Assembly (NCBI GenBank): GCA_002337525.1
Contig: DDGG01000003.1
Location: 94,013 to 128,171, forward strand
Direction of reading: 5' to 3'
Source: Alphaproteobacteria bacterium UBA1908
GTDB lineage: Bacteria; Pseudomonadota; Alphaproteobacteria; Caedimonadales; UBA1908
Length of the DNA stretch: 34,159 nt
In this document: in pieces, positions 19,801 through 25,981 of the stretch
Layout of the letters: each line of letters begins with the position of its first letter
How positions within the stretch are numbered: position 1 is the stretch's first letter
Made by a program: the position numbers and the translations under genes
Notes under the pieces: model-generated
Told to the model about the DNA's origin: nothing
Database searches by the model: none
The model's input: only the letters and a program-made list of their open reading frames with translations

Positions 19801-19994
19801 CGGCTCAAATTATGGCTCATGTTGAAGGAGATCAGTCTATAGAAAATATGAGGCATTCAATACGAAAGTCTAAGGCTGAAATGATGCGTCTCTATGAAGC
19901 CTGGTTGTTAGATCTTACTCGAAGAACGACCCCTTGTGCGACGCAGGCAGAAATAGAAATGCTGGATGAAATCTTTTCAGGCGACTTGTGGTAA
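10848..19994 (+). CDS. Giant secreted exoprotein, FHA-like beta-solenoid with novel C-terminal region
   Basis: A 3048-residue protein. The signal peptide is residues 1-20 (MKHLLLTTALTALMVSHVQA). Long stretches (about 30-880 and 1060-2200) are Gly/Ser/Thr/Val-rich with short alternating hydrophobic strands and recurrent units such as LGGHISDTTSLQAEG and VGGHVDTKETLAIEG. This is typical of a right-handed beta-solenoid as in filamentous haemagglutinins. I do not recognise an N-terminal TPS domain or a C-terminal autotransporter barrel, and no TpsB-like partner is nearby, so the export route past the inner membrane is unknown. A hydrophobic interruption lies near residues 880-950. Acidic/Ser-rich linkers lie near 1222-1265 and 2218-2310. 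The region after about 2400 differs in composition. It contains HEIFGHG at 2522-2528 and a glycine-rich hydrophobic segment at about 2832-2865. AAGG at 10838-10841 supports the start. The frame is intact over 9.1 kb, which implies selection. Confidence 0.75.
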   Translation: MKHLLLTTALTALMVSHVQATEVLPQSSMAGSLSSQSSQNDYRQPGVQVIELPSMPGDTFHLDIASLDLQSDAAILSFRGQKIATLQVTRGCVIFENLTEQAFSVSGVPELDGLRVVSKAPVTFTSPVVCHGPALFDVQKTCSFEAGFCQDEKHSLHLQSGTFSFGGQSRLGSVFLSDTTTLSIKKEADVRVQGVYCGITEEGQLDFKKTATFRNAGHFHAEHFHGHFPKFLMSGASTTFLGECTLKTDRFNNTGLTTIGRGYLETEKVMNTKHLMGGNLDIVSFDTINKGHFSFKSLQQRQGNFHNTPSGTFEIAERFTGNFCSYHDDGTTRVKGLATIHAQEARVTNSLEATAFYLTASGYLSVPETAHFEVTHYLSLLSQADMDLEGSGWVHFNPESEKALGSLPEEIQRQIKTLGSGVSFSAQKDLRYQGVTRATGATLSFSAGETFSSPSSLMESGVFQDNSIKLSARHVEMMGQTRSHGSLHVTADSAVLQGNNRVDDAFVAQIKKTLLQKEADKTVAGLIFARSDIADLEGRFQSRKSTFVEAKTTLTTRGSSHFSGGATVLKSDVTTLGGHISDTTSLQAEGTTSLIHKDSAKSKVEGFVSLKGSNVSVGGHVDTKETLAIEGEDVTYEEDARVLSENAQTVGDRIVHKEGSRVRATKRNTEKARKSLTFEEGSRAEAETGIYDSGETLEIAGHLESSKYTITESRGATSITEKGSVKSGEMTRSKAGSFQNDGTMEAGSHSLESNSWFLNMGNIRSRNQFLIDTGFYFNLFGGSINAQTAIINADYAALSLFSNLGSRDLEINTLANLSAFSRLEGSRSMTVNAAFLNASFMTANQSMNYTSNSLVNFSELSLLTGLPISYALPSFDTKEWWDPKKSWYQQGITKWMARTGLVAASSYFGGMTGKAIQGLQTGLGVASLVSSGSDLYQDLMSYQDEEVPSEGRFRLHRFAKTFGKGLGLAMSAQRTWQSAQGVMQAPQPHKPVLLWDCTKNALKSTLGPSATINSVWNYEGALTGYNFNATGHVTRNTFFNQNFGTTMGLTNSTSVRSGTDLSTEYVLRSMTTTSGDYTFGGEKHVQDTFTAQIGGDLVLDESLQGQSGGDASFFVQGDLQAQKGSAFQSGENISVRVEGQGSSAGTFKGKEESSVIFKGNGTLLSGSSVESSEGQAIAVSTEGVLTTEAGSKVEGQEVFLQGKKGLIHGGQAVSHKVDTIDVVSVSAGTDSMASSEGDLPVEGSMDVVPENLSEDKAKEQPVKPLIGTQLISDEGSVTLTGQSVTRATKGSVLVQAGESLETETGSTVEAAVMAQGRGQKDVSHGGSFSGDQGATLLAAEGDVLFFPGSLFTVSGASQASVMAPKGKITIENGARTFWRDQQDRQEVPVYFFKAHEIETDGRFLGVESLIYDAENKLTFGEHAHNVVKGTLSLKGSYLHYPHHIVSRGERLFLDAPNLVDIPALMTQSGRYSNFHFPGLVHVTVPTAVTFDRTQQAASQIFQLNASDITVDQNVCLRAPEQLILRAEKGDFTVSPGASVRSGIFTDIFANGNIVGGHQLDLGYWTSKHTQGHVQSATFLGASFEGGTGIEYFEKDPLTGENILRHLGLRVTSNGKVTGTGVTFSASGDVILDGQQGFENFGFSQGYLATYDKDKGHTRTKYQYGYDTFFFEGLERSTNGKVKIYSVKGGFHQEAGLISARDGIDILTRETISSGVLQGTKGKVTVRDYQGWLQKTCQQMGWGGKDSDHRRGIESTHHETTFQGPVRHLSAQGDIFMPGFVLEAPNSPYIFQGNLVTFERTSLSDRSRSQGWEWNFTAPSWDKEGKKGLKGFFKGVKNLLKNPGISHDYAIYKSGDIHEGAGHMVVGSLYDLGGADDNPGESLILGNGYDMTILGDMSLNRTHVIQEGARRSFYDRRFAFGRHCRLKNFRPQIGVHTDYRGSKGHSYKPSSILVGGDLGGNVGTWSQDAATVTAGTASIHVDKAVSRTRQDVVNTKLGGVDVSFDPLKALSGQVPVDVSIYGTPDRIRTRSTPDQRSGFFIGSALESFHVGHADLTGAKMHVGHYEDGAYLGPVSKHSLSREYDREGIIQGFGFSFDDVTKGFDLSSVSTNVTYQQGDHSYTVSAAISLSTDQKGNRQAHFTSLGLGYDDYTLSLNPEALFTEPQKIKMPDGSIMTTSRWDVFRTVSMGNLSLPLGPSAWRSTCDQFSRSTTKIFDLSRSLFGSSDQSQFPGMLPTPEVVESLDTLLAFDEESMSRLESSLASSLKDIPSSEVSLEIGGEGDDIDLIDASSLSVPKTRMAFTPSLSLDIGDESLEEGWCCLFDVTGKAGHVLGSLRESHFFQAGTFSSFSQEALRLPYEAGGTIGFQGPAGFIEGPSNFQYPIVVRSCFTPVTGAGQLETLYTPVTFTRGGNTYSFPYRVSGTNSYLQNPSDLSRALQARSVLSSSPSSYVQNGLRVWNDPNMATLYFSSETIPSGAIGEFGGSASLRQNWAHGPYGSQLLNGDYAAVAVYHKDPYFPFPEAHEIFGHGRDALNTGGYLNPCHVQGDTRATRQGAVDLLRSYAHDARQLGITTFREIPNHFIKSPYNIESQVMFNAPWQYFETTFKNNLLQEGIFMAPAQVNNILEAVEYDLIHGYSPSARYFSGRNVVTDGVGRSLIAAENGMVSEFRSFFTEADWKTPGIVQQLAPRTHAFLETLNQGPQFSSSSTRALSLYDAPAQSGIRWPVGGGSTTHLTLTQGNVFHQGSVLPALEVLPSNSLKGRVTLLHGGTTTIEVTPTLVSPWYQSTVAQDFKTIGLTALPVVCWGLDCFGEYARGYDFHDSIGRGTVRWGVNTGIYGGIYGGMGLMIGGPATIVLGGLSLGAEFLPTYTPFERDAALNNMLVSMRDDDPMSFFTALQQSRHMNFVAGTRQIFTLPRQAAEWTFDRLNETVPSFTQGLAKTSRYAGYKEMNEGNKELLRGYKTLNFIRGLFGADPYPVPQVAIETPAQIMAHVEGDQSIENMRHSIRKSKAEMMRLYEAWLLDLTRRTTPCATQAEIEMLDEIFSGDLW

Positions 19995-20037
19995 TAAGCT
20001 GGAGATTTTCTGATTGAGGGCAGGGCTCTTCAAAGGG

Positions 20038-20067
20038 TATCCAGAGACTTTATTGTGTCTCTGGATA
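20038..20067. terminator. Stem-loop between convergent giant-exoprotein gene and alaS
   Basis: TATCCAGAGAC (20038-20048) and GTCTCTGGATA (20057-20067) form a perfect 11-bp stem with an 8-base loop. It sits in the 77-bp gap between the stop at 19994 and the alaS stop at 20072. Neither side has a proper T-tract. It may act as a bidirectional terminator or 3'-end stabiliser. Confidence 0.5.
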
Positions 20068-20071
20068 TGAC

Positions 20072-22756
20072 TTAAAGACCTAAAGTTTTTCTCAGGTGTG
20101 TTTTAATGGCTTCCAGACCAACAGCAGCCTTTGTCCCATCCGGGCCACCCGCTTGAGCCATGTCCGGCCGCCCACCGCCGCCCTTACCACCCACGGCTTC
20201 TGATCCGGCTTTTACAAGATCGACGGCACTAAAACGGTTTGTCAGGGTTTTACTGAGCGATACAACGAGTGAAGCTTTACCATCATTCTCGGCAACAAGA
20301 GCAATAATAGCTTCCGGGTGATTCTGGCGCAGCTGGTCTGCCAATGGTCTCAACTCTTTTGCGGGAATACCTTCAAGGCAGCGCCCTACAAACACAATGT
20401 CCCCAATAGTTTCAGTATCTTGTGTGGGCTCAGTGCCTGTTGCACCGGACCCTGCAAGTTTATGCTGAAGTTTTTTGATCTCTTTCTCAAGAGCTTTTTT
20501 ATCTTCTAAAAGGGTTTTGATTTTAGAAGGCAATCCTTCGGCATTAGTTTTTAAATAATGAGACAAGGACTGTACAAGGTCTTCCTGGGACTGAACGTAA
20601 GTTTCCACACTTTGTCCTGTGATGGCTTCAATACGACGAATTCCGGCTGCAACACCTGTCTCGTTCAAGATCTTGAAAAAACCGATATCTCCAGTGCGCG
20701 TAACATGGGTGCCACCACAAAATTCAATAGAGCGATAGAGCTCTCTATCATGAAGATCATCACCCATAAAAACAACGCGAACTTCATCACTATATTTTTC
20801 TCCAAATAAAGCCATGGCTCCTGTTTTTAAAGCTTCTTCAGGGGTCATAACTTGTGTTTCCGTTAGGAAATTCTGGCGTATGAAGCGATTCACTTTGCTT
20901 TCAATATGTTTCAATTGTTCAGATGTTAAGGCACCTTCATGGCTGAAATCAAATCTAAGACGATCAGGGGCCACCAGGGAGCCTTTTTGAACAACCTGAT
21001 CTCCTAAAACATCTCTTAGAACTTTGTGAAGGATGTGGGTCGCAGAGTGATTGGCTTTAATATTTTTGCGACGATCTTCTTCAACATGCAGGCTTATGAT
21101 CTCTCCTTTTTTGAGAATCCCTTTTTCAAGAAGGGCTTCGTGAACAAAAAAGCCTTTTCCCTTTTTAAGGGTGTTGGTGATCTTGATCTGTGCCCCCGTT
21201 GTTGTAAAACCTGCGCCTGTATCGCCTACTTGCCCTCCGGATTCCGCATAAAAGGGGGTTTGGTTGCAAATAAAAGAAAATGATTGGCCTGTTTGTACGC
21301 ACGAAACAGGTTTATTTTCAATAAGAAGGGCTTCAATATATCCGTCTGCTTCTGTTGATATATATCCTAGAAATTCAGTATCTTTTATGGTGTGGGCAAG
21401 ATCAAACCATATCGCTTCAGATTGATTTTCTCCTGAACCTGCCCAGTTAGAACGAGCTTCTTCTTTTTGACGTAACATAGCTTGATTAAAGGCATCTTCA
21501 TCGACACTTTTACCCTCTGTACGTAAAATATCCTGAGTCAAGTCAAGAGGAAAACCGTATGTATCGTATAATTTGAAAGCGATATCTCCAGGTAATATGC
21601 CTTTTGTGTCAATTTTCCGGCTTGCTTCCGAGAGGAGTTTCAGCCCTTTGCCCAATGTTGACCGAAAACGATTCTCTTCTGCCTTGAGGGTTTGCATGAT
21701 GAGGGTTTCGGCACGATTTAATTCGGGAAAGGCTTGCCCCATTTGTCCGACAAGAGCCGGTACAAGTTTGTGCATTAAAGGTTCTTGGCATCCAAGAAGA
21801 TAAGCATGACGCATGGCGCGCCTCATAATGCGTCTTAAAACATAACCTCTTCCCTCGTTAGAGGGCATGACGCCATCGGCAATTAAAAAACCACTTGCTC
21901 GTAAGTGATCTGAAATAACACGATGAGAAAAAAGGGCTTCACCACTTGCCTTAACACCACTGATTTCTTCTGAAATCTGGATTAAGTGCTGGAATAAATC
22001 GATATCATAGTTATTGTGGACGTCCTGAAGAACAGCGGTAAGTCGCTCCAAACCACTGCCTGTATCAATGGATGGAGTGGGTAAGGGAAGCCTTTTTCCT
22101 GGTTCTTCTTCGGTTCCTGCCTGTTGGTCGTATTGCATAAAAACCAGATTCCAGATTTCTACAAAACGGTCCCCGTTTTCATCAGGAGATCCCGGAGGGC
22201 CACCGGCAATTTCTGGTCCATGGTCATAAAAAATTTCAGAGCAGGGCCCGCAAGGCCCTGTATTACCCATAGACCAGAAATTATCAGCCCCCGCAATACG
22301 TATAATGCGATCTTCACTAAGTCCTGCAATTTTCTTCCACAATGAAGCTGCTTCATCGTCTGTATGAAAAACTGTTACAAGAAGACGTTCTTTGGGAAGA
22401 TTTAAAACCCGATGCACAAAGTCCCAGGCAAAATGAATGGCTTCTTCCTTAAAGTAGGCGCCAAAAGAGAAATTCCCCAGCATTTCAAAAAATGTGTGGT
22501 GGCGTGCTGTGTAACCAACATTTTCAAGGTCGTTATGTTTGCCGCCGGCCCTGACACATTTTTGGCTGCTTGTTGCTCTGGCGTAAGGGGGTGTTTCAAT
22601 GCCGGTAAAGTAATTTTTAAAAGGAACCATGCCTGCGTTGATGAATAAAAGAGAAGGATCCTGATGAGGGATGAGGGGAGACGATGCAACAACCGTATGA
22701 TCTTTGCTTTTAAAATAGTCTAAAAAAGTACGCCGTATTTCAGCAGTCGTCCACAT
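20072..22756 (-). CDS. alaS: Alanine--tRNA ligase
   Basis: An 894-residue class II synthetase, normal length for AlaRS. The N-terminal catalytic core starts WTTAEIRRTFLDYF and includes the motif-1 region LLFINAGMVPFKNYFTG and the ARATSSQKCVRAGGKHNDL block. The editing domain has the zinc motifs NHSATHILH (HxxxH) and CGGTH. The C-Ala (DHHA1) domain carries GGKGGGGRPDMAQAGG. It charges tRNA-Ala and clears mis-acylated Ser or Gly. It lies 187 bp downstream of recA on the same strand, a neighbourhood seen in many Alphaproteobacteria. It probably has its own promoter at 22795-22803. Confidence 0.98.
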   Translation of the reverse strand: MWTTAEIRRTFLDYFKSKDHTVVASSPLIPHQDPSLLFINAGMVPFKNYFTGIETPPYARATSSQKCVRAGGKHNDLENVGYTARHHTFFEMLGNFSFGAYFKEEAIHFAWDFVHRVLNLPKERLLVTVFHTDDEAASLWKKIAGLSEDRIIRIAGADNFWSMGNTGPCGPCSEIFYDHGPEIAGGPPGSPDENGDRFVEIWNLVFMQYDQQAGTEEEPGKRLPLPTPSIDTGSGLERLTAVLQDVHNNYDIDLFQHLIQISEEISGVKASGEALFSHRVISDHLRASGFLIADGVMPSNEGRGYVLRRIMRRAMRHAYLLGCQEPLMHKLVPALVGQMGQAFPELNRAETLIMQTLKAEENRFRSTLGKGLKLLSEASRKIDTKGILPGDIAFKLYDTYGFPLDLTQDILRTEGKSVDEDAFNQAMLRQKEEARSNWAGSGENQSEAIWFDLAHTIKDTEFLGYISTEADGYIEALLIENKPVSCVQTGQSFSFICNQTPFYAESGGQVGDTGAGFTTTGAQIKITNTLKKGKGFFVHEALLEKGILKKGEIISLHVEEDRRKNIKANHSATHILHKVLRDVLGDQVVQKGSLVAPDRLRFDFSHEGALTSEQLKHIESKVNRFIRQNFLTETQVMTPEEALKTGAMALFGEKYSDEVRVVFMGDDLHDRELYRSIEFCGGTHVTRTGDIGFFKILNETGVAAGIRRIEAITGQSVETYVQSQEDLVQSLSHYLKTNAEGLPSKIKTLLEDKKALEKEIKKLQHKLAGSGATGTEPTQDTETIGDIVFVGRCLEGIPAKELRPLADQLRQNHPEAIIALVAENDGKASLVVSLSKTLTNRFSAVDLVKAGSEAVGGKGGGGRPDMAQAGGPDGTKAAVGLEAIKTHLRKTLGL

Positions 22757-22794
22757 AGTGTCTCTCTTATTAAGTGTCTTTCAAATTGCTGCAT

Positions 22795-22803
22795 AGTATA
22801 ACA
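22795..22803 (-). promoter_or_regulatory. Extended -10 promoter of alaS
   Basis: On the minus strand TGT-TATACT forms an extended -10 element about 40 bp before the alaS ATG at 22756. A poor -35 is compatible with an extended -10 promoter. The rest of the recA-alaS gap holds the recA stem-loop at 22887-22928. Confidence 0.45.
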
Positions 22804-22886
22804 GATTGACGAAATGTTAATAGACAGGCGTTAGAATTTTGCCTCAAAATTTTTTGTTGCCTTTTTTGCCCTCTGTTGAGAGTAAA

Positions 22887-22928
22887 CAGGTGTTTTGGAG
22901 AAAGTTTTAACGGGCTCAAAAACACCTG
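22887..22928 (-). terminator. recA 3' stem-loop
   Basis: It begins about 16 bases after the recA stop. On the minus strand CAGGTGTTTTTGAG pairs with CTCCAAAACACCTG at 13 of 14 positions across a 14-base loop. Only TTTA follows, so the U-tract is weak. It may be a terminator or an RNA-end protector. Confidence 0.6.
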
Positions 22929-22943
22929 GTCTGAGAAACAAAA

Positions 22944-23987
22944 CTAGGCAGCGTCTGAAGCTTCTGTTTCAGGGTCTTTGGCATAGGCTCCTTCAAGTTC
23001 CTTGGCAATAAGACCTGCATTAGCCCGGATGGCTTTTTCAATCTCATCGGCAATGGTGGGCGTTTCTTTTAGATATTGCCGCACAGCTTCACGGCCTTGT
23101 CCAATACGATCTGTTTTGTAAGAATACCAGGATCCTGATTTCTCAATAATTTCTGCTTTAACGCCAAGATCAATGAGTTCGCCGGTTTTGGATATACCTT
23201 CTCCGTACATGATATCAAATTCGACTGTTTTGAAAGGAGGGGCCACTTTGTTTTTAACAACTTTAACACGGGTTTGGTTTCCGATGATTTCATCCCGATT
23301 TTTAAGAGCTCCGATACGGCGGATATCCAGGCGCACAGAAGCGTAGAATTTAAGGGCATTTCCTCCTGTTGTTGTTTCAGGATTACCAAACATAACGCCA
23401 ATTTTTTGACGGATCTGGTTAATGAAAATGACTGTGCAATTTGTTTTTGAAATAGAGCCTGTAAGCTTACGAAGAGCCTGGCTCATCAGACGAGCCTGTA
23501 AGCCCATATGAGAATCTCCCATATCGCCTTCCAGTTCTGCTTTTGGAACAAGAGCCGCGACACTGTCAACAATAACAACATCAACACCGCCAGAACGCAC
23601 TAAAGTATCGGCAATTTCCAAAGCCTGCTCTCCTGCATCAGGTTGGGCAACAATCAGGTCATCGACATTGACGCCTAACTTGCGAGCATAAACAGGATCC
23701 AGGGCATGTTCTGCGTCAATAAAAGCACACGTGCCCCCTTTCTTTTGGGCTTCTGCCGCGACATGTAGCGTCAGCGTTGTTTTTCCCGAGCTTTCCGGAC
23801 CATAAATTTCAATGACGCGACCTTTGGGAATGCCGCCAATGCCGAGGGCAATATCGAGTCCTAAAGAGCCTGTCGAAATTGATTCAATAGGCAGAGCGTC
23901 CTGCTGACCCAGTCGCATGACAGACCCTTTTCCATAGGCACGTTCGATTTGTCCAATTGCGGCATCAAGAGCTTTTTGACGATCCAT
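22944..23987 (-). CDS. recA: RecA recombinase
   Basis: A 347-residue RecA. The N-terminal polymerisation helix MDRQKALDAAIGQIERAYGK is followed by the P-loop GPESSGKTT at residues 63-71. IDAEHALDPVYARKLGV and the L2/DNA-binding region NQIRQKIGVMFGNPETTTGG are intact. It binds single-stranded DNA, drives strand exchange and triggers LexA cleavage. AAGGATC just before the ATG is the ribosome binding site. In the 105 bp up to sodB I see no GAAC/GTTC pair, which would mark an alphaproteobacterial SOS box, so SOS control is not evident. The C-terminus is short and acidic, as usual. Confidence 0.99.
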   Translation of the reverse strand: MDRQKALDAAIGQIERAYGKGSVMRLGQQDALPIESISTGSLGLDIALGIGGIPKGRVIEIYGPESSGKTTLTLHVAAEAQKKGGTCAFIDAEHALDPVYARKLGVNVDDLIVAQPDAGEQALEIADTLVRSGGVDVVIVDSVAALVPKAELEGDMGDSHMGLQARLMSQALRKLTGSISKTNCTVIFINQIRQKIGVMFGNPETTTGGNALKFYASVRLDIRRIGALKNRDEIIGNQTRVKVVKNKVAPPFKTVEFDIMYGEGISKTGELIDLGVKAEIIEKSGSWYSYKTDRIGQGREAVRQYLKETPTIADEIEKAIRANAGLIAKELEGAYAKDPETEASDAA

Positions 23988-24036
23988 TTTGAGATCCTTT
24001 TTTCTGGCAAAAATAAATGAGTATTCTTATTGGTTA

Positions 24037-24078
24037 TTCCACAGCCCTTATCCGATTGCAAGCAGAAGGACTGTGGAA
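24037..24078 (-). terminator. Stem-loop between sodB and recA
   Basis: TTCCACAGCCCTT (24037-24049) and AAGGACTGTGGAA (24066-24078) pair over 13 positions, including one G-U, when read as minus-strand RNA. The loop is 16 bases. It starts 15 bases after the sodB stop and lacks a U-tract. It could end sodB transcripts or lie in a sodB-recA read-through mRNA. Confidence 0.5.
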
Positions 24079-24092
24079 AAGAAGTAAACTTT

Positions 24093-24689
24093 TTAGGCGG
24101 AAAGATTTTTGGCAACAAAATCCCAATTAACAAGATGCGTCAAAAAGGTTTCGACATAATCCGGGCGACGATTTTGATAATCCAAATAATAAGCATGCTC
24201 CCAGACATCGCATGTTAAAAGGGCTTTGTAACCATGAACCATGGGTAAATCAGCATTGGCCGTCTTTAAAATGGAAAGCTTGCCATCTTTTTCAACAAGC
24301 CAGGCCCACCCGCTTCCAAACTGTGTTATGGCGGCTTCTTTAAAAGCTTTTTTAAAAGCTTCAAGGCTGCCAAAATCAGATTCCAGGCGTTTTCTTAAGT
24401 CTCCTGAAGGGTCTCCGCCACCGTTTTCGGACATACAGTGCCAATAAAAAGTATGATTCCATACCTGGGCGGCATTATTGAAGATGCCAACCTTATCAGC
24501 TTGACCGGCAACAGATCGAATGATGTCTTCAAGTGATTGATTTGCCAAAGGTGTTCCCTCGGTCAGTTTATTGAGGTTTGTAACGTAAGTTTGATGGTGT
24601 TTACCATAATGAAAGTTCAGTGTTTCCTCGGAAATATGAGGTTCAAGTGCCGAGCGATCATAAGGAAGATCATGAAGAGTAAAAGCCAT
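24093..24689 (-). CDS. sodB: Superoxide dismutase (Fe type)
   Basis: A 198-residue Fe/Mn SOD that converts superoxide to oxygen and hydrogen peroxide. The metal ligands fit H27 (NFHYGKHHQTYV), H79 (VWNHTFYWH), D162 and H166 (CDVWEHAYYLDY). The HYGKHHQTYVTNLN and NNAAQVWNHTFYW wording is characteristic of the iron enzymes. I start at ATG 24689 because GGAGGT (24703-24698 on the minus strand) is eight bases before it. The in-frame TTG at 24698 would overlap that site. No signal peptide is present, so it acts in the cytoplasm. It has its own promoter and is divergent from rpoH. Confidence 0.97.
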   Translation of the reverse strand: MAFTLHDLPYDRSALEPHISEETLNFHYGKHHQTYVTNLNKLTEGTPLANQSLEDIIRSVAGQADKVGIFNNAAQVWNHTFYWHCMSENGGGDPSGDLRKRLESDFGSLEAFKKAFKEAAITQFGSGWAWLVEKDGKLSILKTANADLPMVHGYKALLTCDVWEHAYYLDYQNRRPDYVETFLTHLVNWDFVAKNLSA

Positions 24690-24739
24690 AGTTATCAACC
24701 TCCGGGTTAACGCAGTGAGAAAAAAAGTGTCTTATGATC

Positions 24740-24768
24740 AAATTATTCTTTAAATGTTACCTTATCAA
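24740..24768 (-). promoter_or_regulatory. Promoter of sodB
   Basis: On the minus strand TTGATA (24768-24763), a 17-bp spacer and TAATTT (24745-24740) lie about 50 bp before the sodB ATG. The hexamer fit and spacing are good. The rest of the 286-bp divergent gap to rpoH includes a repeated CTTGATAA word (24824-24831 and 24839-24846) of unknown role. Confidence 0.5.
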
Positions 24769-24900
24769 GGATTGGCTGACTTTGATTTGCAATATGCTGT
24801 GCCTAAATATTTTAGTAAGCTATCTTGATAATGGTGTTCTTGATAAAAGACACACTATCTTTCTTGGTACTGACTTCTGACGCATTTGTGAAGAGGAAGT

Positions 24901-24930
24901 TTGATTTTACTGTTACTTTTTTGTTATTCT
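24901..24930 (+). promoter_or_regulatory. Candidate promoter of rpoH
   Basis: TTGATT (24901-24906), an 18-bp spacer and TATTCT (24925-24930) lie 46 bp before the chosen ATG at 24976. If correct, an upstream in-frame TTG at 24901 would fall inside the promoter, which supports the later start. Confidence 0.4.
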
Positions 24931-24975
24931 AATCTAAATACGGGGGCTATACCAGGGCCAAAACAAGGGGACTTT

Positions 24976-25860
24976 ATGTCGATAAAAAATGAGAATAGCT
25001 ACCCTACTGAACATTTAAATGCTCTTTCTTCCTATGTTCAAAAAATATCAAAATTTCCCATGTTGTCTCAGGAAGAAGAATTTGAACTTGCTAAAGAATG
25101 GCACCAAAAAGGCAATACGCAAGCGCGTAAAAAGCTTCTTGATAGCCATCAACGTCTCGTTCTCAAGATTGCAAGTGGATATCGGGGGTATGGGTTGCCC
25201 GTTTCTGATTTGATTGCAGAAGGCAACCTTGGAATGATGCAGGCTATTAAAAAATTTGATCCAGATAAAGGGTTTCGCTTTTCTACTTACGCCATGTGGT
25301 GGATTAAGGCATCAATCAAAGATTATGTTATGCGCAATTGGTCTCTTGTTCGTGTGGGGACGACGGCGGCTCAAAAAAAACTTTTTTTCAATCTAAAAAG
25401 TATGGCCCATAAGCATCGTAGCGTAGATGAAAATAATATGTCTGCGGGTATGGTTAAGAACATTGCTAAAGAATTAAAGGTGACAGAAAAAGAAGTTCTT
25501 TCAATGAGCGAACGCATGAAGGGTCAGGATAGCTCACTTAATTCTCCTATGTCTTCAGAGGGGGATGGTGAATGGATTGACTGGTTGAGTAGTGACAGCT
25601 CTCATGAAGAGAAGATAGCTCATGAGCAGGAATTGCAGAAACGTAAAGATCTTTTGGAGCAGGCGCTATCGTGTTTGAATGAAAGAGAGCATAACATTCT
25701 ACGCTTTCGCCGTTTAACAGAGCCTCCCCATACTTTGGAGACATGTGCTGTTAAGCTTGGGCTTTCCAGGGAGCGGGTTCGCCAAATCGAGGCATCAGCT
25801 TTTAAGAAAGTACAACGTGAAATGCGCCGAGTTGCTCCACAGGACCAGTTCATGATGTAG
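24976..25860 (+). CDS. rpoH: Heat-shock sigma factor RpoH (sigma-32 family)
   Basis: A 294-residue alternative sigma factor. Region 1.2/2.1 begins LNALSSYVQKISKFPMLSQE. Region 2 contains DLIAEGNLGMMQAIKKFDP and FSTYAMWWIKASIKDYVMRN. The RpoH-specific box QKKLFFNLKS starts at Q133, which separates it from RpoD. Region 4 has LNEREHNILRFRRL and the HTH LGLSRERVRQIEASAFKKV. It directs RNA polymerase to chaperone and protease genes. I start at ATG 24976 with AAGGGG at 24965-24970. An in-frame TTG at 24901 would add 25 residues foreign to the family. Many alphaproteobacteria have two rpoH copies; only one is seen here. Confidence 0.95.
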   Translation: MSIKNENSYPTEHLNALSSYVQKISKFPMLSQEEEFELAKEWHQKGNTQARKKLLDSHQRLVLKIASGYRGYGLPVSDLIAEGNLGMMQAIKKFDPDKGFRFSTYAMWWIKASIKDYVMRNWSLVRVGTTAAQKKLFFNLKSMAHKHRSVDENNMSAGMVKNIAKELKVTEKEVLSMSERMKGQDSSLNSPMSSEGDGEWIDWLSSDSSHEEKIAHEQELQKRKDLLEQALSCLNEREHNILRFRRLTEPPHTLETCAVKLGLSRERVRQIEASAFKKVQREMRRVAPQDQFMM

Positions 25861-25917
25861 TTTCGAGCCTAATTAATTATAAAGTAGAGGAAGCTTCTTG
25901 GTGTTTTTGTTTGTCTA

Positions 25918-25946
25918 TTGAAGACAGACTAAGTCTGTGATAAATT
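25918..25946 (+). promoter_or_regulatory. Promoter of the small lipoprotein gene with dyad in its spacer
   Basis: TTGAAG (25918-25923), a 17-bp spacer and TAAATT (25941-25946) precede the lipoprotein ATG at 25982. The spacer is almost filled by the perfect dyad ACAGACT-A-AGTCTGT at 25924-25938. A repressor or MerR-like activator bound there would control the promoter (inference). Confidence 0.4.
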
Positions 25947-25981
25947 CACTTTGTAATTATTTTAAATTGGAGAAATATAAA

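Noticed and set aside
24690..24698. TTG start for sodB three codons upstream
   Set aside because: It overlaps the GGAGGT ribosome binding site that serves the ATG at 24689.
24901..24975. 25-residue N-terminal extension of RpoH from a TTG
   Set aside because: Not part of the family, hydrophobic, and overlaps the likely promoter; AAGGGG supports ATG 24976.
25937..25981. GTG start for the lipoprotein
   Set aside because: It would put 15 residues before a complete signal peptide and overlaps the promoter -10 and dyad.
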